50,534 bases of DNA from Nodosilinea foveolarum (GCA_003242035.1 QBMC01000012.1:1-50534), one strand, 5' to 3'; shown: positions 27,449-37,753, numbered from the stretch's first letter. Notes: generated by a model not told the origin, from the letters alone. Translations and numbers: made by a program.

Positions 27449-27559
27449 TAGGGGTGCCCTAAACCTGCTTTGCAGGAGCCTTCGATTCGTTCAAATCGAA
27501 AGCTGGGCTGAGAACATACCCTCAGAACCTGAGCCTGGGTAATGCCAGCGGAGGAAAGC
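27449..27559 (+). promoter_or_regulatory. TPP riboswitch (THI element)
   Basis: The conserved elements appear in order: AGGGGTGCCC near 27450, a variable stem-loop with CGATT...AATCG, GGGCTGAGAACATACCC, then TCAGAACCTGAGCCTGGGTA and ATGCCAGCGGAGGAAAGC. These are the TPP-binding CTGAGA and ACCTGA cores with the P1 closing strands. It lies 122 bp upstream of a symporter gene and thiC. TPP binding should lower their expression. The GGAGG inside its 3' strand can also serve as a Shine-Dalgarno for the short ORF at 27560. Confidence 0.95.
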
Positions 27560-27691
27560 ATGAATTTTAGGCGAATCTCTTTAAGAGAGGCTGCGCCAAC
27601 GCATATCAGCGGGCCAACGCCTGCTAGTGCGCTAACGGAAACAGCATCCAAAAAATTAGCCATCACTACAGAGGTGCTTAGATGTCTGTAG
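27560..27691 (+). CDS. Short upstream ORF between TPP riboswitch and symporter
   Basis: A 43-codon frame (MNFRRISLREAAPTHISG... ending EVLRCL) starts at an ATG 5 bp after the GGAGG that forms the 3' edge of the riboswitch. It stops at TAG 27689-27691, overlapping the first 10 bases of the symporter gene in another frame. The layout suggests translational coupling: the aptamer would hide this ribosome binding site when TPP is bound. No protein family is recognised, so the act of translation may matter more than the product. It could also be a chance frame. Confidence 0.4.
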   Translation: MNFRRISLREAAPTHISGPTPASALTETASKKLAITTEVLRCL

Positions 27692-29211
27692 GCGCGATCG
27701 CCCTCACGGTGCTATTAGTCGCAGCGGCCACCTTTGCGCTGTTTGGCCTGGTCAAATCCAGCAATCGCGCTATCGACCTCGAAGACTATATGGTTAGTCG
27801 CAATCAGGTCGGCGGGCCAGCGGCAGTTGCCACAGTCACCGCTTCCGCATTGGGTGCCTGGATTTTGTTTAGTCCCCCAGAAGCCGGGTCGGAGTATGGC
27901 GGCATTACCGCTATTTTGGGCTATTGCTTCGGGTCGGCGCTGGCGATCTTTACCTTTGTGTTCGTTGGCCCTCGGCTGCGGCAGATTATGCCCTGGGGCC
28001 ATTCGCTCAATGAATATGTGCGGTATCGGTTTGGAGCAGTTGCCCTGAATGGGAAAAGTGCTGGCAGCTCGACCGGTCGCCTGATGTACCTGCTGACGGT
28101 CGGGGTGATACTGCTGTATATGTTTGTGTATTTGACGGCTGAACTGACGGCGATCGCCAAAGCCCTACAGCTCATTGCCGACGTACCGCTAATCGTTACC
28201 TCACTGGTGGTGATCAGCGCCGTTTTCCTTTACACCACCTACGGCGGACTCAGGGTTACCATCGTCACCGATATCTTCCAGTTTGCGCTGATTGTGCCGC
28301 TGTTGTTGATTTGCTTTGTGGCCACCATTACGCTGCTAGGCGGTATTGGCCCTGCCCTTGCGCCCGTCGCCGATAATCTCCCCGAGCTGCTGTCTTTCAA
28401 CAATATCGGCGGTCTTCGATTTGGCGCAACGCTGTTGATTGCCACGATTGCCGCCGAGTTGTTCAATCAGGGCAACTGGCAGCGGGTATACGCCTGTCGC
28501 AACGACGCCACGGTGCGCCGCTCGTTCTTAGGCGCTGCGCTGATTATTTTACCGCTAATCTTTCTCTCGGGTTCGCTAGGACTAATCGCCGCTGGCTACG
28601 ACTTAGTAGGGGCCACTTCCTTCTTCGATCTGTTGCAAAGCTTGAACATTGCGAACTGGCTGCTAAGCGCCGTCATTTTGCTCGCGGTAGCGTTGGTTAT
28701 GAGTAGCCTAGATTCCCTGCTTAACGGAATTAGCGCCGTGTTTGCTGGCGATTTGCTGCGCGTTAATGACGGCCCTGAAACGGTGCTGCTGATTTCGCGG
28801 GGGCTAACGATTGCCGTGGGAGTTCCGGCAGTGGCGATCGCCTCCCAAGGCTACAGCGTTCTCTATCTGTTCTTTGTTGCCGACTTGCTCTGCGCTGCGC
28901 TGTTGTTTCCGCTGCTGCTAAGCTTTTACAACCGTCATCAAACGGCTGCTAATGCACTGGTAAGTTCGCTTATAGGGATCATTGTCGGCGTTCTGTTCTT
29001 TCCAAAGCCAGACTTTTCACCGCTGGTCAACATTCCTGGCAGCGGCGATTTATTGAACAGCTTTGCCGCTGCGCTTTTGTCCTCCATGTTCATTACGCTG
29101 ATCTGGACGAGCGCTAGCAAACGCAGCAGTCAATTTGCCTTTAACTACAGCGATCTTAAAGAGGTTAAGCCTTACACGGATGGACATTTAGCCATTGAAC
29201 CCAAACTATAA
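27682..29211 (+). CDS. Sodium:solute symporter, probable thiamine/precursor transporter
   Basis: The 509-residue protein has about 13 hydrophobic helices and the SSS-family pattern. The early block DLEDYMVSRNQVGGPAAVATVTASALGAW matches the SSS helix 1-2 region, and the internal segment YTTYGGLRVTIVTDIFQ and the later ALVMSSLDSLLNGISAVFAGD are the conserved SSS signatures. Members import solutes with Na+. The TPP riboswitch upstream and thiC downstream point to thiamine, HMP or a related pyrimidine as substrate. A separate SSS member, ThiV, has been linked to thiamine by the same logic in other bacteria. Substrate assignment is inference. Confidence 0.85.
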   Translation: MSVGAIALTVLLVAAATFALFGLVKSSNRAIDLEDYMVSRNQVGGPAAVATVTASALGAWILFSPPEAGSEYGGITAILGYCFGSALAIFTFVFVGPRLRQIMPWGHSLNEYVRYRFGAVALNGKSAGSSTGRLMYLLTVGVILLYMFVYLTAELTAIAKALQLIADVPLIVTSLVVISAVFLYTTYGGLRVTIVTDIFQFALIVPLLLICFVATITLLGGIGPALAPVADNLPELLSFNNIGGLRFGATLLIATIAAELFNQGNWQRVYACRNDATVRRSFLGAALIILPLIFLSGSLGLIAAGYDLVGATSFFDLLQSLNIANWLLSAVILLAVALVMSSLDSLLNGISAVFAGDLLRVNDGPETVLLISRGLTIAVGVPAVAIASQGYSVLYLFFVADLLCAALLFPLLLSFYNRHQTAANALVSSLIGIIVGVLFFPKPDFSPLVNIPGSGDLLNSFAAALLSSMFITLIWTSASKRSSQFAFNYSDLKEVKPYTDGHLAIEPKL

Positions 29212-29245
29212 AAAACAATAGCTCTCTCTCTTTTGTTGCCGGACT

Positions 29246-29300
29246 TCGACTCTGCGCAGCCTTCTAGCTACAGCGAACCGAGCATTGAGCGTAGTCGAAA
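29246..29300. repeat. REP-like palindrome, third copy
   Basis: CTTCGACTCTGCGCAG at about 29247-29262 and TTGAGCGTAGTCGAA at about 29284-29298 are degenerate and near-consensus arms of the same palindrome seen at 94-151. It lies between the symporter gene and thiC. Confidence 0.5.
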
Positions 29301-29352
29301 TGCGTCATGCGATCGCCATACCATTCCCCCAGTGTATTTCCCACCTTTTTAC

Positions 29353-30924
<1,572 letters not shown>

Positions 30925-30933
30925 GGCGTTGCT

Positions 30934-32046
30934 TTAAAACGGAACAGCACTGCTAAACCGTAGCGGCGTCTTGGTAATAGGATGCTGAAATTCCAGAGAG
31001 GCTGCATGTAAATGTAGTCTCTTTTCTGGTTTTAGCCCCTTGTAGAGGCAATCACCTAAAATAGGAGAATTTAGACCGTTTGGGTGAGCGGCATGTACCC
31101 GCAGTTGATGGGTGCGTCCCGTCTGCGGAACAAACTGGATTCTGGGTTGTTCGCCATTTGAAATCATCCTAAACTCTGTTTGACTAGGCTTTCCCTTTTG
31201 GGTATCAACGATTTGTCTGGGTCGAGTTTCGGGATCTCCCCATAGGGGCAGCGATATCGTTCCTGAGATATTATTAATGGGTCTAGAGAGGATTGCTTCG
31301 TAGGTTTTGTGGACTTGTCGCTGGGCGAACTGTTGGCTTAGCGCTTTGTGGGATTGGGGGGAGCGGGCGATCGCCAAAACACCAGAAGTCGCCTGATCTA
31401 AACGATGAACCGCTGCCAAAAATGAACCTTTCGGCAACTGATAGCATAACCGACTCAGCACACTATCTTGCAATGTATATCGTCGTCCGGGTACAGAAAG
31501 CAGCCCAGCGGGTTTTTCTACTACAATTAAATGCTCATCTTGATAGAGAATTGAAAGGCGACATTCCTCTTGCCATAGATTACGGTCAACATCTTCTAAC
31601 TTCAGGTGCTGTTCTTTGCTTGCTAGCGTTGCAAGATAAACTTGCTGCATTAAGGCTTGCCAATTTTGCGAGAGCGTTGTGTATTGTCGTTTTAGCTCGC
31701 GTATCTGTTGCTCAACTTCAGAGACTTCTTGCGCGATAGGCTCCAGCGCTCGATCTCGATTTTGCTTTAGCTGTCGGCGTTCTATTCCATCTTGCTGACT
31801 CTGTTGTTGAAGAATGAGCAGGCTCTTTTTGAGTTCTGTTTCTGGTAGATGATTATGACTGTGAAGGCGTTGGCGATCGCGCTGCTGCTTCCTCTGCCGA
31901 TGGCTATCGGCCAACTGCTTCAACTGGTCGGCATACTGCCGAGACATCTGCTCGTAAGTAGAGCGCTTAGGCGACTGGTGAAGCGTCACTATTCTCTGCT
32001 TAAGCCAAGATAGCTTTGACAATATCTGAGGCTCAGCCAAAGCCAT
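30934..32046 (-). CDS. RluA-family pseudouridine synthase, shortened N-terminus
   Basis: RluA-type enzymes isomerise uridine to pseudouridine in rRNA or tRNA. The C-terminal 220 residues hold the catalytic domain: VVEKPAGLLSVPG, the catalytic Asp in AVHRLDQATSGVLA, and QTGRTHQLRVHA. The first 150 residues form a Gln/Arg-rich coiled-coil stretch (RQLKQNRDRALEPIAQEVSEV). I use the ATG at 32046, giving 370 residues. The frame extends to 32499 but would then cover the toxin-antitoxin genes on the other strand. From memory, long cyanobacterial relatives have a further N-terminal domain that is missing here. The gene ends 10 bp from thiC, convergently. Confidence 0.8.
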   Translation of the reverse strand: MALAEPQILSKLSWLKQRIVTLHQSPKRSTYEQMSRQYADQLKQLADSHRQRKQQRDRQRLHSHNHLPETELKKSLLILQQQSQQDGIERRQLKQNRDRALEPIAQEVSEVEQQIRELKRQYTTLSQNWQALMQQVYLATLASKEQHLKLEDVDRNLWQEECRLSILYQDEHLIVVEKPAGLLSVPGRRYTLQDSVLSRLCYQLPKGSFLAAVHRLDQATSGVLAIARSPQSHKALSQQFAQRQVHKTYEAILSRPINNISGTISLPLWGDPETRPRQIVDTQKGKPSQTEFRMISNGEQPRIQFVPQTGRTHQLRVHAAHPNGLNSPILGDCLYKGLKPEKRLHLHAASLEFQHPITKTPLRFSSAVPF

Positions 32047-32168
32047 GCTTCTTTCGTACGAGGCAATTACCAATCCATTTCGGTTTGGATGAGAAATTGA
32101 AAGGACTAGAGGACTTGATAGAATTTTGATAGCTAAGCTTTTGTAGTGGTTGTTTCTTAGGTGAAGGT

Positions 32169-32399
32169 ATGAGTGGTCAGGCGATTGAGTATATACGGGA
32201 TACGGCAGGGGAGCCAAGTGCTGTCGTGATTCCGATTGCAATTTGGCGACAGATTTTTCCAGATGTGGATATTTCTGTAGAGCAGTTAACTGAGCAGATT
32301 GAGGACTATTGCCTAAATAAGGCGATGGATGAAGCTGCCGAGTCGCCTTTAATGAGTCGTGAGGAGGCGATCGCCTTTTTGCAGGAGGATGAGGGTTGA
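32169..32399 (+). CDS. Type II antitoxin (RelB/Phd-like)
   Basis: This 76-residue protein is small and acidic with a short DNA-binding-like start (MSGQAIEYIRDTAGEPSAVV) and a helical, charged C-terminus (SRAEEAI-type segment MSREEAIAFLQEDEG). It lies directly upstream of a RelE-type toxin and overlaps it by 4 bp, the classical antitoxin-first order. It should neutralise the toxin by wrapping it with the C-terminal helix and autorepress the operon. The exact antitoxin family cannot be fixed from sequence alone. Confidence 0.78.
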   Translation: MSGQAIEYIRDTAGEPSAVVIPIAIWRQIFPDVDISVEQLTEQIEDYCLNKAMDEAAESPLMSREEAIAFLQEDEG

Positions 32400-32665
32400 G
32401 GGTTGAGTATCGGCAGCAATTTTTGAGAGATTTGAAAAAGCTGAGAAAGCAGCCTGTGTATAAACAGTTGTATGATTTGGCGTTTGAGATGCTACCCAAT
32501 GCAAAGTCTCTTCAAGATGTGCCGAATGTGAAGGCAATAGTGGGTGCTTCTGAGCGATATCGTATTCGGTTGGGCAATTATCGAGTAGGTATTGTGGCCG
32601 GTGAAGAAGGGTTGGAGCTGTTTCGAGTACTTCACCGAAAGGAGTTTTACAGATATTTTCCTTAA
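32396..32665 (+). CDS. RelE/ParE-type toxin
   Basis: The 89-residue protein has a RelE fold outline. It begins RVEYRQQFLRDLKKLRK, then has IVGASERYRIRLGNYRVGIV with the conserved basic and Tyr residues of the active face, and ends FRVLHRKEFYRYFP. RelE-type toxins cut mRNA in the ribosome; ParE-types attack gyrase. The strongly basic active face fits the RNase type (inference). The start is the TTG at 32396 inside the antitoxin stop (TTGA), preceded by GGAGGA at 32384-32388, implying coupled translation. Confidence 0.85.
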   Translation: MRVEYRQQFLRDLKKLRKQPVYKQLYDLAFEMLPNAKSLQDVPNVKAIVGASERYRIRLGNYRVGIVAGEEGLELFRVLHRKEFYRYFP

Positions 32666-32713
32666 GGGGGAACAACACGCCTTCTACCTCCAAACGGGCT
32701 GCTTTATTCTAAA

Positions 32714-33499
32714 CTACTGATTTCGCTGCTGATAGCTCCAGTAAACCGCTTCTAAAAAGTTGTTGGCCGTCATTTCGGTTGGCAAAGATTTCAACTGAGC
32801 CTTTCCTTTTAGCTGACGAGCGAGCTGAAGGCCCACGTCTTGACGGGCCGTTTCGGTTAAAAAGCTGCGGCGCTGAAGATATTCGCGAACGGTGGCAAAG
32901 TCGTCAGGGCTGATGAGATCGAAATTCAATCGGGTCAGTAAGTCGCTGCCTACGGCTTTAGCCTCTTCTGAGACAAAGAGACCTTGCCCAGCCGTACGTG
33001 AATCAACTTGAACGACCAATGTGCCTGCTAGCCAGTCGCCGATTCGCTTTTCGCGGTTGCTAAGGAGGATGCAGAAAAAGCCTAAGAAGAAAATGTCGTC
33101 TATGGGGCGGATGAGCGATCGCAATGTCGCTTGAAACAATCGCACCGGCTGACCATCATCGCGAATGACTCGAATTTTGGCATAGCGCTTACCCGGCGTT
33201 TGTCCATACCAGGCTGTTTCGAACCCGACAAAATAGCCCACATACAGGCCAAACGCCAGCACACTAGAAATGGCCGTTGTCCAAAGCTGAAGCGTATCGG
33301 TATCAATAGAGAGAATCGCGTCCCATTGACTGAGCTGCGTTAGCACCAGTATCCATAGCCAAAAGGTCAGCAAAAGCGCAACGCCTAGAACCGTGTAGTC
33401 AATCACCAGCGCGACAGCACGGCTGCCTACACCTGCCAAGGTAAACTCTAGTTCGACGCTCTCCGGGGTTTGAATCCTAACGCTATTAAAGAGGTTCAT
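32714..33499 (-). CDS. RDD-family membrane protein
   Basis: The 261-residue protein has the RDD domain: an early AGVGSRAVALVIDYTVLG with the Arg-x-x-Ala-x-x-Asp pattern, a hydrophobic hairpin of two or three helices (about residues 33-105) and a second motif WYGQTPGKRYAKIRVI. The C-terminal 100 residues are soluble. The molecular function of RDD proteins is mostly unknown; some are linked to ion transport. It overlaps the upstream membrane gene by 14 bp and is thus co-translated with it. Both belong to the MoxR-associated cluster described here. Confidence 0.88.
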   Translation of the reverse strand: MNLFNSVRIQTPESVELEFTLAGVGSRAVALVIDYTVLGVALLLTFWLWILVLTQLSQWDAILSIDTDTLQLWTTAISSVLAFGLYVGYFVGFETAWYGQTPGKRYAKIRVIRDDGQPVRLFQATLRSLIRPIDDIFFLGFFCILLSNREKRIGDWLAGTLVVQVDSRTAGQGLFVSEEAKAVGSDLLTRLNFDLISPDDFATVREYLQRRSFLTETARQDVGLQLARQLKGKAQLKSLPTEMTANNFLEAVYWSYQQRNQ

Positions 33500-34364
33500 C
33501 GCTCAAAGTATCTGGGGCAGGGTCTGTGACCGTATCGGTAACCAGTTTCAAATCTAGTCCCTCGCGACGGCTGCGTAAGTCGTAATAGAGTACCCCTTTC
33601 ACCACCTGCCAGAAGGGTAGCGTGAGGATACCCGAGGCAAAGCTCAGCAGAAATACCAGACTACTGAGCGCTACCGACAAGGACGACCCTGGTTCTACAA
33701 AGGCCACGGCGACCTGCGGCAAAATGCTTAAAAATATCAAGACGGGCAGGGTAACCAGATACGCTGCCATCACTACAAATTGGATGCGCACAATCGACTT
33801 TTTAGAAAGCTGCCAACTGCGACCAATGCTGGTACTCGGATCGACTCGCGGCTCCACTGCCATCGGCACCTCTGCAACAATCAGCCGTCCGACGATCCAA
33901 AGGAGTCCTAGTAACACCGCTGCGATCGCCACTAATGCCGTGACAATAATCGCGAAGGTGCCGCCGCCCTGTCCAAAAATGGCCGTGAGCACATAGCTGG
34001 CTAACCCGCCTATCGCGACACCGGCTAATACGCCCACTAAAGAGATTGCTAGATAAGCCGCCACAAATATCAAAAACAGCAGTACGCTAAGTCCTAAGAA
34101 CGCCCAAGTTTTAGGACTCACTTGCCGGTAGGCTTCTTTAGGCGTTTCGGGCTGATTCATTAGCTCTTGAAACGCCAGACGCGACATCAACCCTGTGTAC
34201 ATACCGTACTTTGCCCAGCCATATATCGGCACGATCAGCCAGAGGTAGGCGGTAGCCGACAGCGTTAGGTACATTTTGAAGCGATCGCGATACAGCCGAA
34301 TCGCCCCGCTAACAACATTGCCAGGATTAAGCGGCCCTAGATTCGAAGAGGAAGCCGAAGTCAT
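33486..34364 (-). CDS. Multi-pass membrane protein, glycerophosphodiesterase-membrane-domain-like
   Basis: The 292-residue protein begins with a conserved-looking PLNPGNVVSGAIRLYRDRF, then about six hydrophobic helices, with a cytoplasmic amphipathic segment IGRSWQLSKKSI in the middle and a final FWQVVKGVLYYDLRSRREG. That resembles membrane domains annotated in glycerophosphoryl diester phosphodiesterases and DUF975-type proteins. No catalytic domain is present. It is the first gene of the minus-strand pair with RDD and lies divergently opposite the SpoIIM-like gene, from a gap of about 117 bp. Confidence 0.75.
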   Translation of the reverse strand: MTSASSSNLGPLNPGNVVSGAIRLYRDRFKMYLTLSATAYLWLIVPIYGWAKYGMYTGLMSRLAFQELMNQPETPKEAYRQVSPKTWAFLGLSVLLFLIFVAAYLAISLVGVLAGVAIGGLASYVLTAIFGQGGGTFAIIVTALVAIAAVLLGLLWIVGRLIVAEVPMAVEPRVDPSTSIGRSWQLSKKSIVRIQFVVMAAYLVTLPVLIFLSILPQVAVAFVEPGSSLSVALSSLVFLLSFASGILTLPFWQVVKGVLYYDLRSRREGLDLKLVTDTVTDPAPDTLSDEPL

Positions 34365-34481
34365 CGCGATCGCTCCTTAGCGGTAAATATGGGTGGCTGT
34401 GGTCACATTACTACAGCTTTGGACGGATTAGCTTTAGATATAGTGAGTACGCCCACAGATGAAAAAGGTAAGTGCAACCGA

Positions 34482-35489
34482 ATGAACGTGCAGCGATGGA
34501 TCGCCCGAAGAGAAACTAGCTGGCGACAGCTTGAGCAGCTCCTAAAGCAAGCCGAAACCAAAGGCATCAAATCTCTCAAGAGCGATCAGGTACGGCAAAT
34601 GGCCAGCCTCTATCGCTCCGTCTGTGCCGACTTAGCCCGCGCCACCAGCCATCAAGTCAGCCCTGCTATCGTCAAAGATTTACGAGGGCTAACCACCCGA
34701 GGCTACAGCCAAATTTACCAGGGGTCGCGGCGGCAAGAATGGCAGGCTCTTAAAGACTTTTATCGCTATGGATTTCCAGAAGTGGTGCAGCAATGCTGGG
34801 CCTACATTGCTGTCGCTACCCTGCTATTTATCATCGGCGGCGCTATTGGCTGGTGGTTTGCTTGGCAAGACAACAGCTTTATGACCTTAGTGCTCGGCAG
34901 CGACTTCGTAGAAGAAGTTAGATCCAGCCAAGAACTCTGGACAGTCTCCATTCTCGGCGTAGAACCCGTCGCCTCCAGCAGCATCACCATCAATAATATT
35001 GCCGTTTCCCTTTTCGCCATCATCGGCGGCGTCACTACCTACCAACCCACCGTTCCGATGATCACGCCTCCCGGCACCTTCACCCTCTACTTACTCGTCT
35101 TCAATGGCCTGATGATCGGCTGCGTCTCTGCCCTAGTTGCCCAGGTCAACCTCGCCTACGATCTGTGGGCCTTCGTCTTCCCTCACGGCTCGTTGGAACT
35201 CCCCGCCATCTTCTTCGCAGGCGGCGCTGGCCTTCTTATCGCCAAAGCCATTTTAATTCCTGGCCAATACCGTCGCATCGACGCCCTTAAGCTCTACGGA
35301 CTCCGAGCCGCCAAACTCCTCTACGGCATCATCCCCATGCTCATCATCGCGGGCATTATCGAAGGCTTCCTATCTCCCCAACCCTGGCTCCCCAACGAAC
35401 TCAAATATCTGCTTGGCACCACCATCTTCATTGCCCTCGTTCAATACTGCCGTCGCAAACGCCCTATCACAACTGCGATCGCGCCTTAA
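34482..35489 (+). CDS. SpoIIM/DUF95-family membrane protein
   Basis: From the ATG at 34482 the protein is 335 residues; an upstream start at 34389 adds 31 residues that look unconserved. It has a helical cytoplasmic N-terminus (RWIARRETSWRQLEQLLK) and then several membrane helices, with the loop SITINNIAVSLFAIIGG and FPHGSLELPAIFFAGGAGL, which are characteristic of stage II sporulation protein M (DUF95) relatives. In Bacillus SpoIIM scaffolds peptidoglycan hydrolases. This organism does not sporulate, so here a more general envelope role is likely. It overlaps the convergent DUF58 gene by 23 bp. Confidence 0.88.
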   Translation: MNVQRWIARRETSWRQLEQLLKQAETKGIKSLKSDQVRQMASLYRSVCADLARATSHQVSPAIVKDLRGLTTRGYSQIYQGSRRQEWQALKDFYRYGFPEVVQQCWAYIAVATLLFIIGGAIGWWFAWQDNSFMTLVLGSDFVEEVRSSQELWTVSILGVEPVASSSITINNIAVSLFAIIGGVTTYQPTVPMITPPGTFTLYLLVFNGLMIGCVSALVAQVNLAYDLWAFVFPHGSLELPAIFFAGGAGLLIAKAILIPGQYRRIDALKLYGLRAAKLLYGIIPMLIIAGIIEGFLSPQPWLPNELKYLLGTTIFIALVQYCRRKRPITTAIAP

Positions 35490-36783
35490 TCCTCAAATAC
35501 TCTTCCACCAAAGCATCCGTAATCCCGTCCGCTGGCGCATCCAACACCAATACCCCGCTCCGCTTCAATAGCCCCAACGCCACCTGCCGCTGCGCCATCA
35601 AATCAATCGCCACTGCCCGCTCATATCCCTCGGCCACATTCTCCGACACCGCCTTCGCCCGCTGCTTCATCAACGGATCTTGCAGCGTCACACAAAAAGG
35701 TAGATAGCGCGATCGCAACCGCATTAATCCAGATAACAGCTCAGCCGACGCCGTTCGATCTACCACATCTGTAATCACTACCACCAAAGCCCGTCGATGG
35801 TGCGATCGCACTACCCGCGTCACTGCCTCCAAATAATCAGACTCCAAAAAATCCGGCTGCACGGGCGTCAACCGCTCCACCATCTGCCGCAAATGAGCCT
35901 GCCCTCGCTTCGGCGGCATCCAGGTATGCATGGTGCGATCAAACACGCCGACCCCGACGCGATCGCCTCGCCCAATCCCAGCCAGCGCCAAAGACAGCGT
36001 TGCATTTAGCCCCCAATCAAACCGCGCTAGTCCCTGCACCTGAGCCGTCATCAACCGCCCCCGATCCAGCAAAATAATCAGCGTTTGCTCCCGCTCTGGT
36101 TCCAGTACCCGTACCAAAGGCTGACTCCGCCGCGCCGTCGCCTTCCAGTCTATAAAACGCGGATCGTCTCCCACGTCGTATTCCCGCAGCTCCGCAAACT
36201 CAGTGCCTACGCCCAATCGCCGCTTCTGCTTCAGCGTCCCCGTCGCCTGCATCGCCAGCCGAATCGAAAGCTGCCGCAGCCCAATTAAATCTGGATATAC
36301 GGCCACTGGCTGCGCCGCCGGAATTCGCCACTGCCCCCAGGCCAACTTCAGCGGCCCTCGCTGCCGCACTTCCAAATCCCCCCAGGCATATTCCCCCCGC
36401 TGCCTAGGCTTCACCGCATAGGTCAAATTCGCCTGCGTCCCCGCTGCCACCACCGCCCGCAGCGGCATCTCATCGCCCTCAAACTCAGCCGGATAGCGGT
36501 CATAAATCAGCAGCTCAGCCGCCTTTTCCGATGCCACGACTAGCTCCACCGGATTATCTCGACCAATCGACAGCCGCTGCAACGGCACACGCGAAATGCT
36601 CGCCCGCCGACCGCGCACCCGCCAGCCGTCCCACAGCATCACTAGCAAAACCGCCCCGTCAAAACAAAGCAGTGTCAGCAGCGCCAGCGAAAATCGATCC
36701 GATCCATCTGCGAAATTAGCCAGCAGCGTCGCCACCGCCCCACCCGCAGCCAGCAGTCCATACGTTCTTTGAGTTGGCAGCAT
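35467..36783 (-). CDS. DUF58 (vWA-like) protein
   Basis: The 438-residue protein starts with two membrane helices (about residues 8-55). An intermediate beta domain follows, then the DUF58 signature GTEFAELREYDVGDDPRFIDWKATARR (about residues 197-223). The C-terminal half forms a von Willebrand A-like fold (LIILLDRGR resembling a MIDAS start, then VVVITDVVD). DUF58 proteins are standard partners of MoxR ATPases and are thought to act in assembly or metal-dependent maturation at the membrane. It is downstream of moxR by 20 bp, in the same transcript. Confidence 0.92.
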   Translation of the reverse strand: MLPTQRTYGLLAAGGAVATLLANFADGSDRFSLALLTLLCFDGAVLLVMLWDGWRVRGRRASISRVPLQRLSIGRDNPVELVVASEKAAELLIYDRYPAEFEGDEMPLRAVVAAGTQANLTYAVKPRQRGEYAWGDLEVRQRGPLKLAWGQWRIPAAQPVAVYPDLIGLRQLSIRLAMQATGTLKQKRRLGVGTEFAELREYDVGDDPRFIDWKATARRSQPLVRVLEPEREQTLIILLDRGRLMTAQVQGLARFDWGLNATLSLALAGIGRGDRVGVGVFDRTMHTWMPPKRGQAHLRQMVERLTPVQPDFLESDYLEAVTRVVRSHHRRALVVVITDVVDRTASAELLSGLMRLRSRYLPFCVTLQDPLMKQRAKAVSENVAEGYERAVAIDLMAQRQVALGLLKRSGVLVLDAPADGITDALVEEYLRIKARSQL

Positions 36784-36802
36784 AATATTCTCTTTTAAAA
36801 GC

Positions 36803-37753
36803 CTAGCGAGGCACCGGAACGCTTTCTAGCAGTCCTCGAATCACGTCATCCGTCGAAAGGCCATCGAGCTGCGCCTCCGCGCCCATCAGCAATCGGTGCC
36901 TCAACAGCGGCGTCGCCACCGCCTTAATGTCATCCGGCGAAACGTAATCTTGGCCGTGCAGCCAAGCGTAAGCCTGAGCCGCCCGCAGCCACTGCACCAC
37001 CGCCCGAGGAGACGTTCCCACTTCTAAATCGGGATGCGATCGCGTTTTCTGAGCCAGCGCCAGCAAATAATCCAGCACTGGCGATTGCACCGTCACCTTT
37101 TTCACTGCCGCTCTCACCTGAATAATTTCAGCCGCTGTCGTTACGGGCTGAATTTTAGAGAGTTGCGATCGCTTCGCCTCAAACCCGGCCTGCGCATTCA
37201 GCAACATCGTCCTCTCAGCCTCCGGCGACGGATAATCCACCACCAGCTTGAACAAAAAGCGATCTAGCTGCGCTTCCGGCAGCGGATAAGTCCCTTCATA
37301 CTCCAGCGGATTTTGCGTCGCCACCACCCAAAACAAATCCGGCAGCGCATAGCTCGTCCCATCCAGCGTGACCTGCTGCTCCTCCATCGCCTCTAGCAGT
37401 GCCGCTTGGGTCTTCGGCGGCGTCCGATTTATCTCATCCGCCAGCAGCACCTCCGTAAACACCGGCCCCTTTTTAAGCGTAAAGTCACGGGTATTCAGGT
37501 CGAACACGTTCGTTCCCAAAATATCGGACGGCAAAATATCCGGCGTTAGCTGCACCCGGCAAAAATCGGCCTGCAATAGCTGAGAAACCACCTTGACCAG
37601 CAGCGTTTTCCCCGTTCCGGGCACCCCTTCCAAAATCACATGCCCGTCCGCCAGCAGCGCCACCAAAAGCTGATTCACCAGCGCCTGCTGACCCACCACC
37701 ACCTGATTAACTGCTTTACTGATTCGATTCAGACTCGCTTGCAGCTCATTCAT
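36803..37753 (-). CDS. MoxR-family AAA+ ATPase
   Basis: The protein is 316 residues from the ATG at 37753; a TTG two codons before it is also open. Walker A is EGVPGTGKTLL (about residues 42-52), Walker B LLADEINRTPPKTQ, with sensor 1 in WVVATQNPLEYEGTYPLPEAQLDRF and sensor 2 in GTSPRAVVQWLRAAQ. MoxR ATPases act as chaperone-like machines that help assemble or insert partner complexes, often with vWA proteins. It sits 20 bp before DUF58 and 39 bp after DUF4350 in one operon. Confidence 0.94.
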   Translation of the reverse strand: MNELQASLNRISKAVNQVVVGQQALVNQLLVALLADGHVILEGVPGTGKTLLVKVVSQLLQADFCRVQLTPDILPSDILGTNVFDLNTRDFTLKKGPVFTEVLLADEINRTPPKTQAALLEAMEEQQVTLDGTSYALPDLFWVVATQNPLEYEGTYPLPEAQLDRFLFKLVVDYPSPEAERTMLLNAQAGFEAKRSQLSKIQPVTTAAEIIQVRAAVKKVTVQSPVLDYLLALAQKTRSHPDLEVGTSPRAVVQWLRAAQAYAWLHGQDYVSPDDIKAVATPLLRHRLLMGAEAQLDGLSTDDVIRGLLESVPVPR

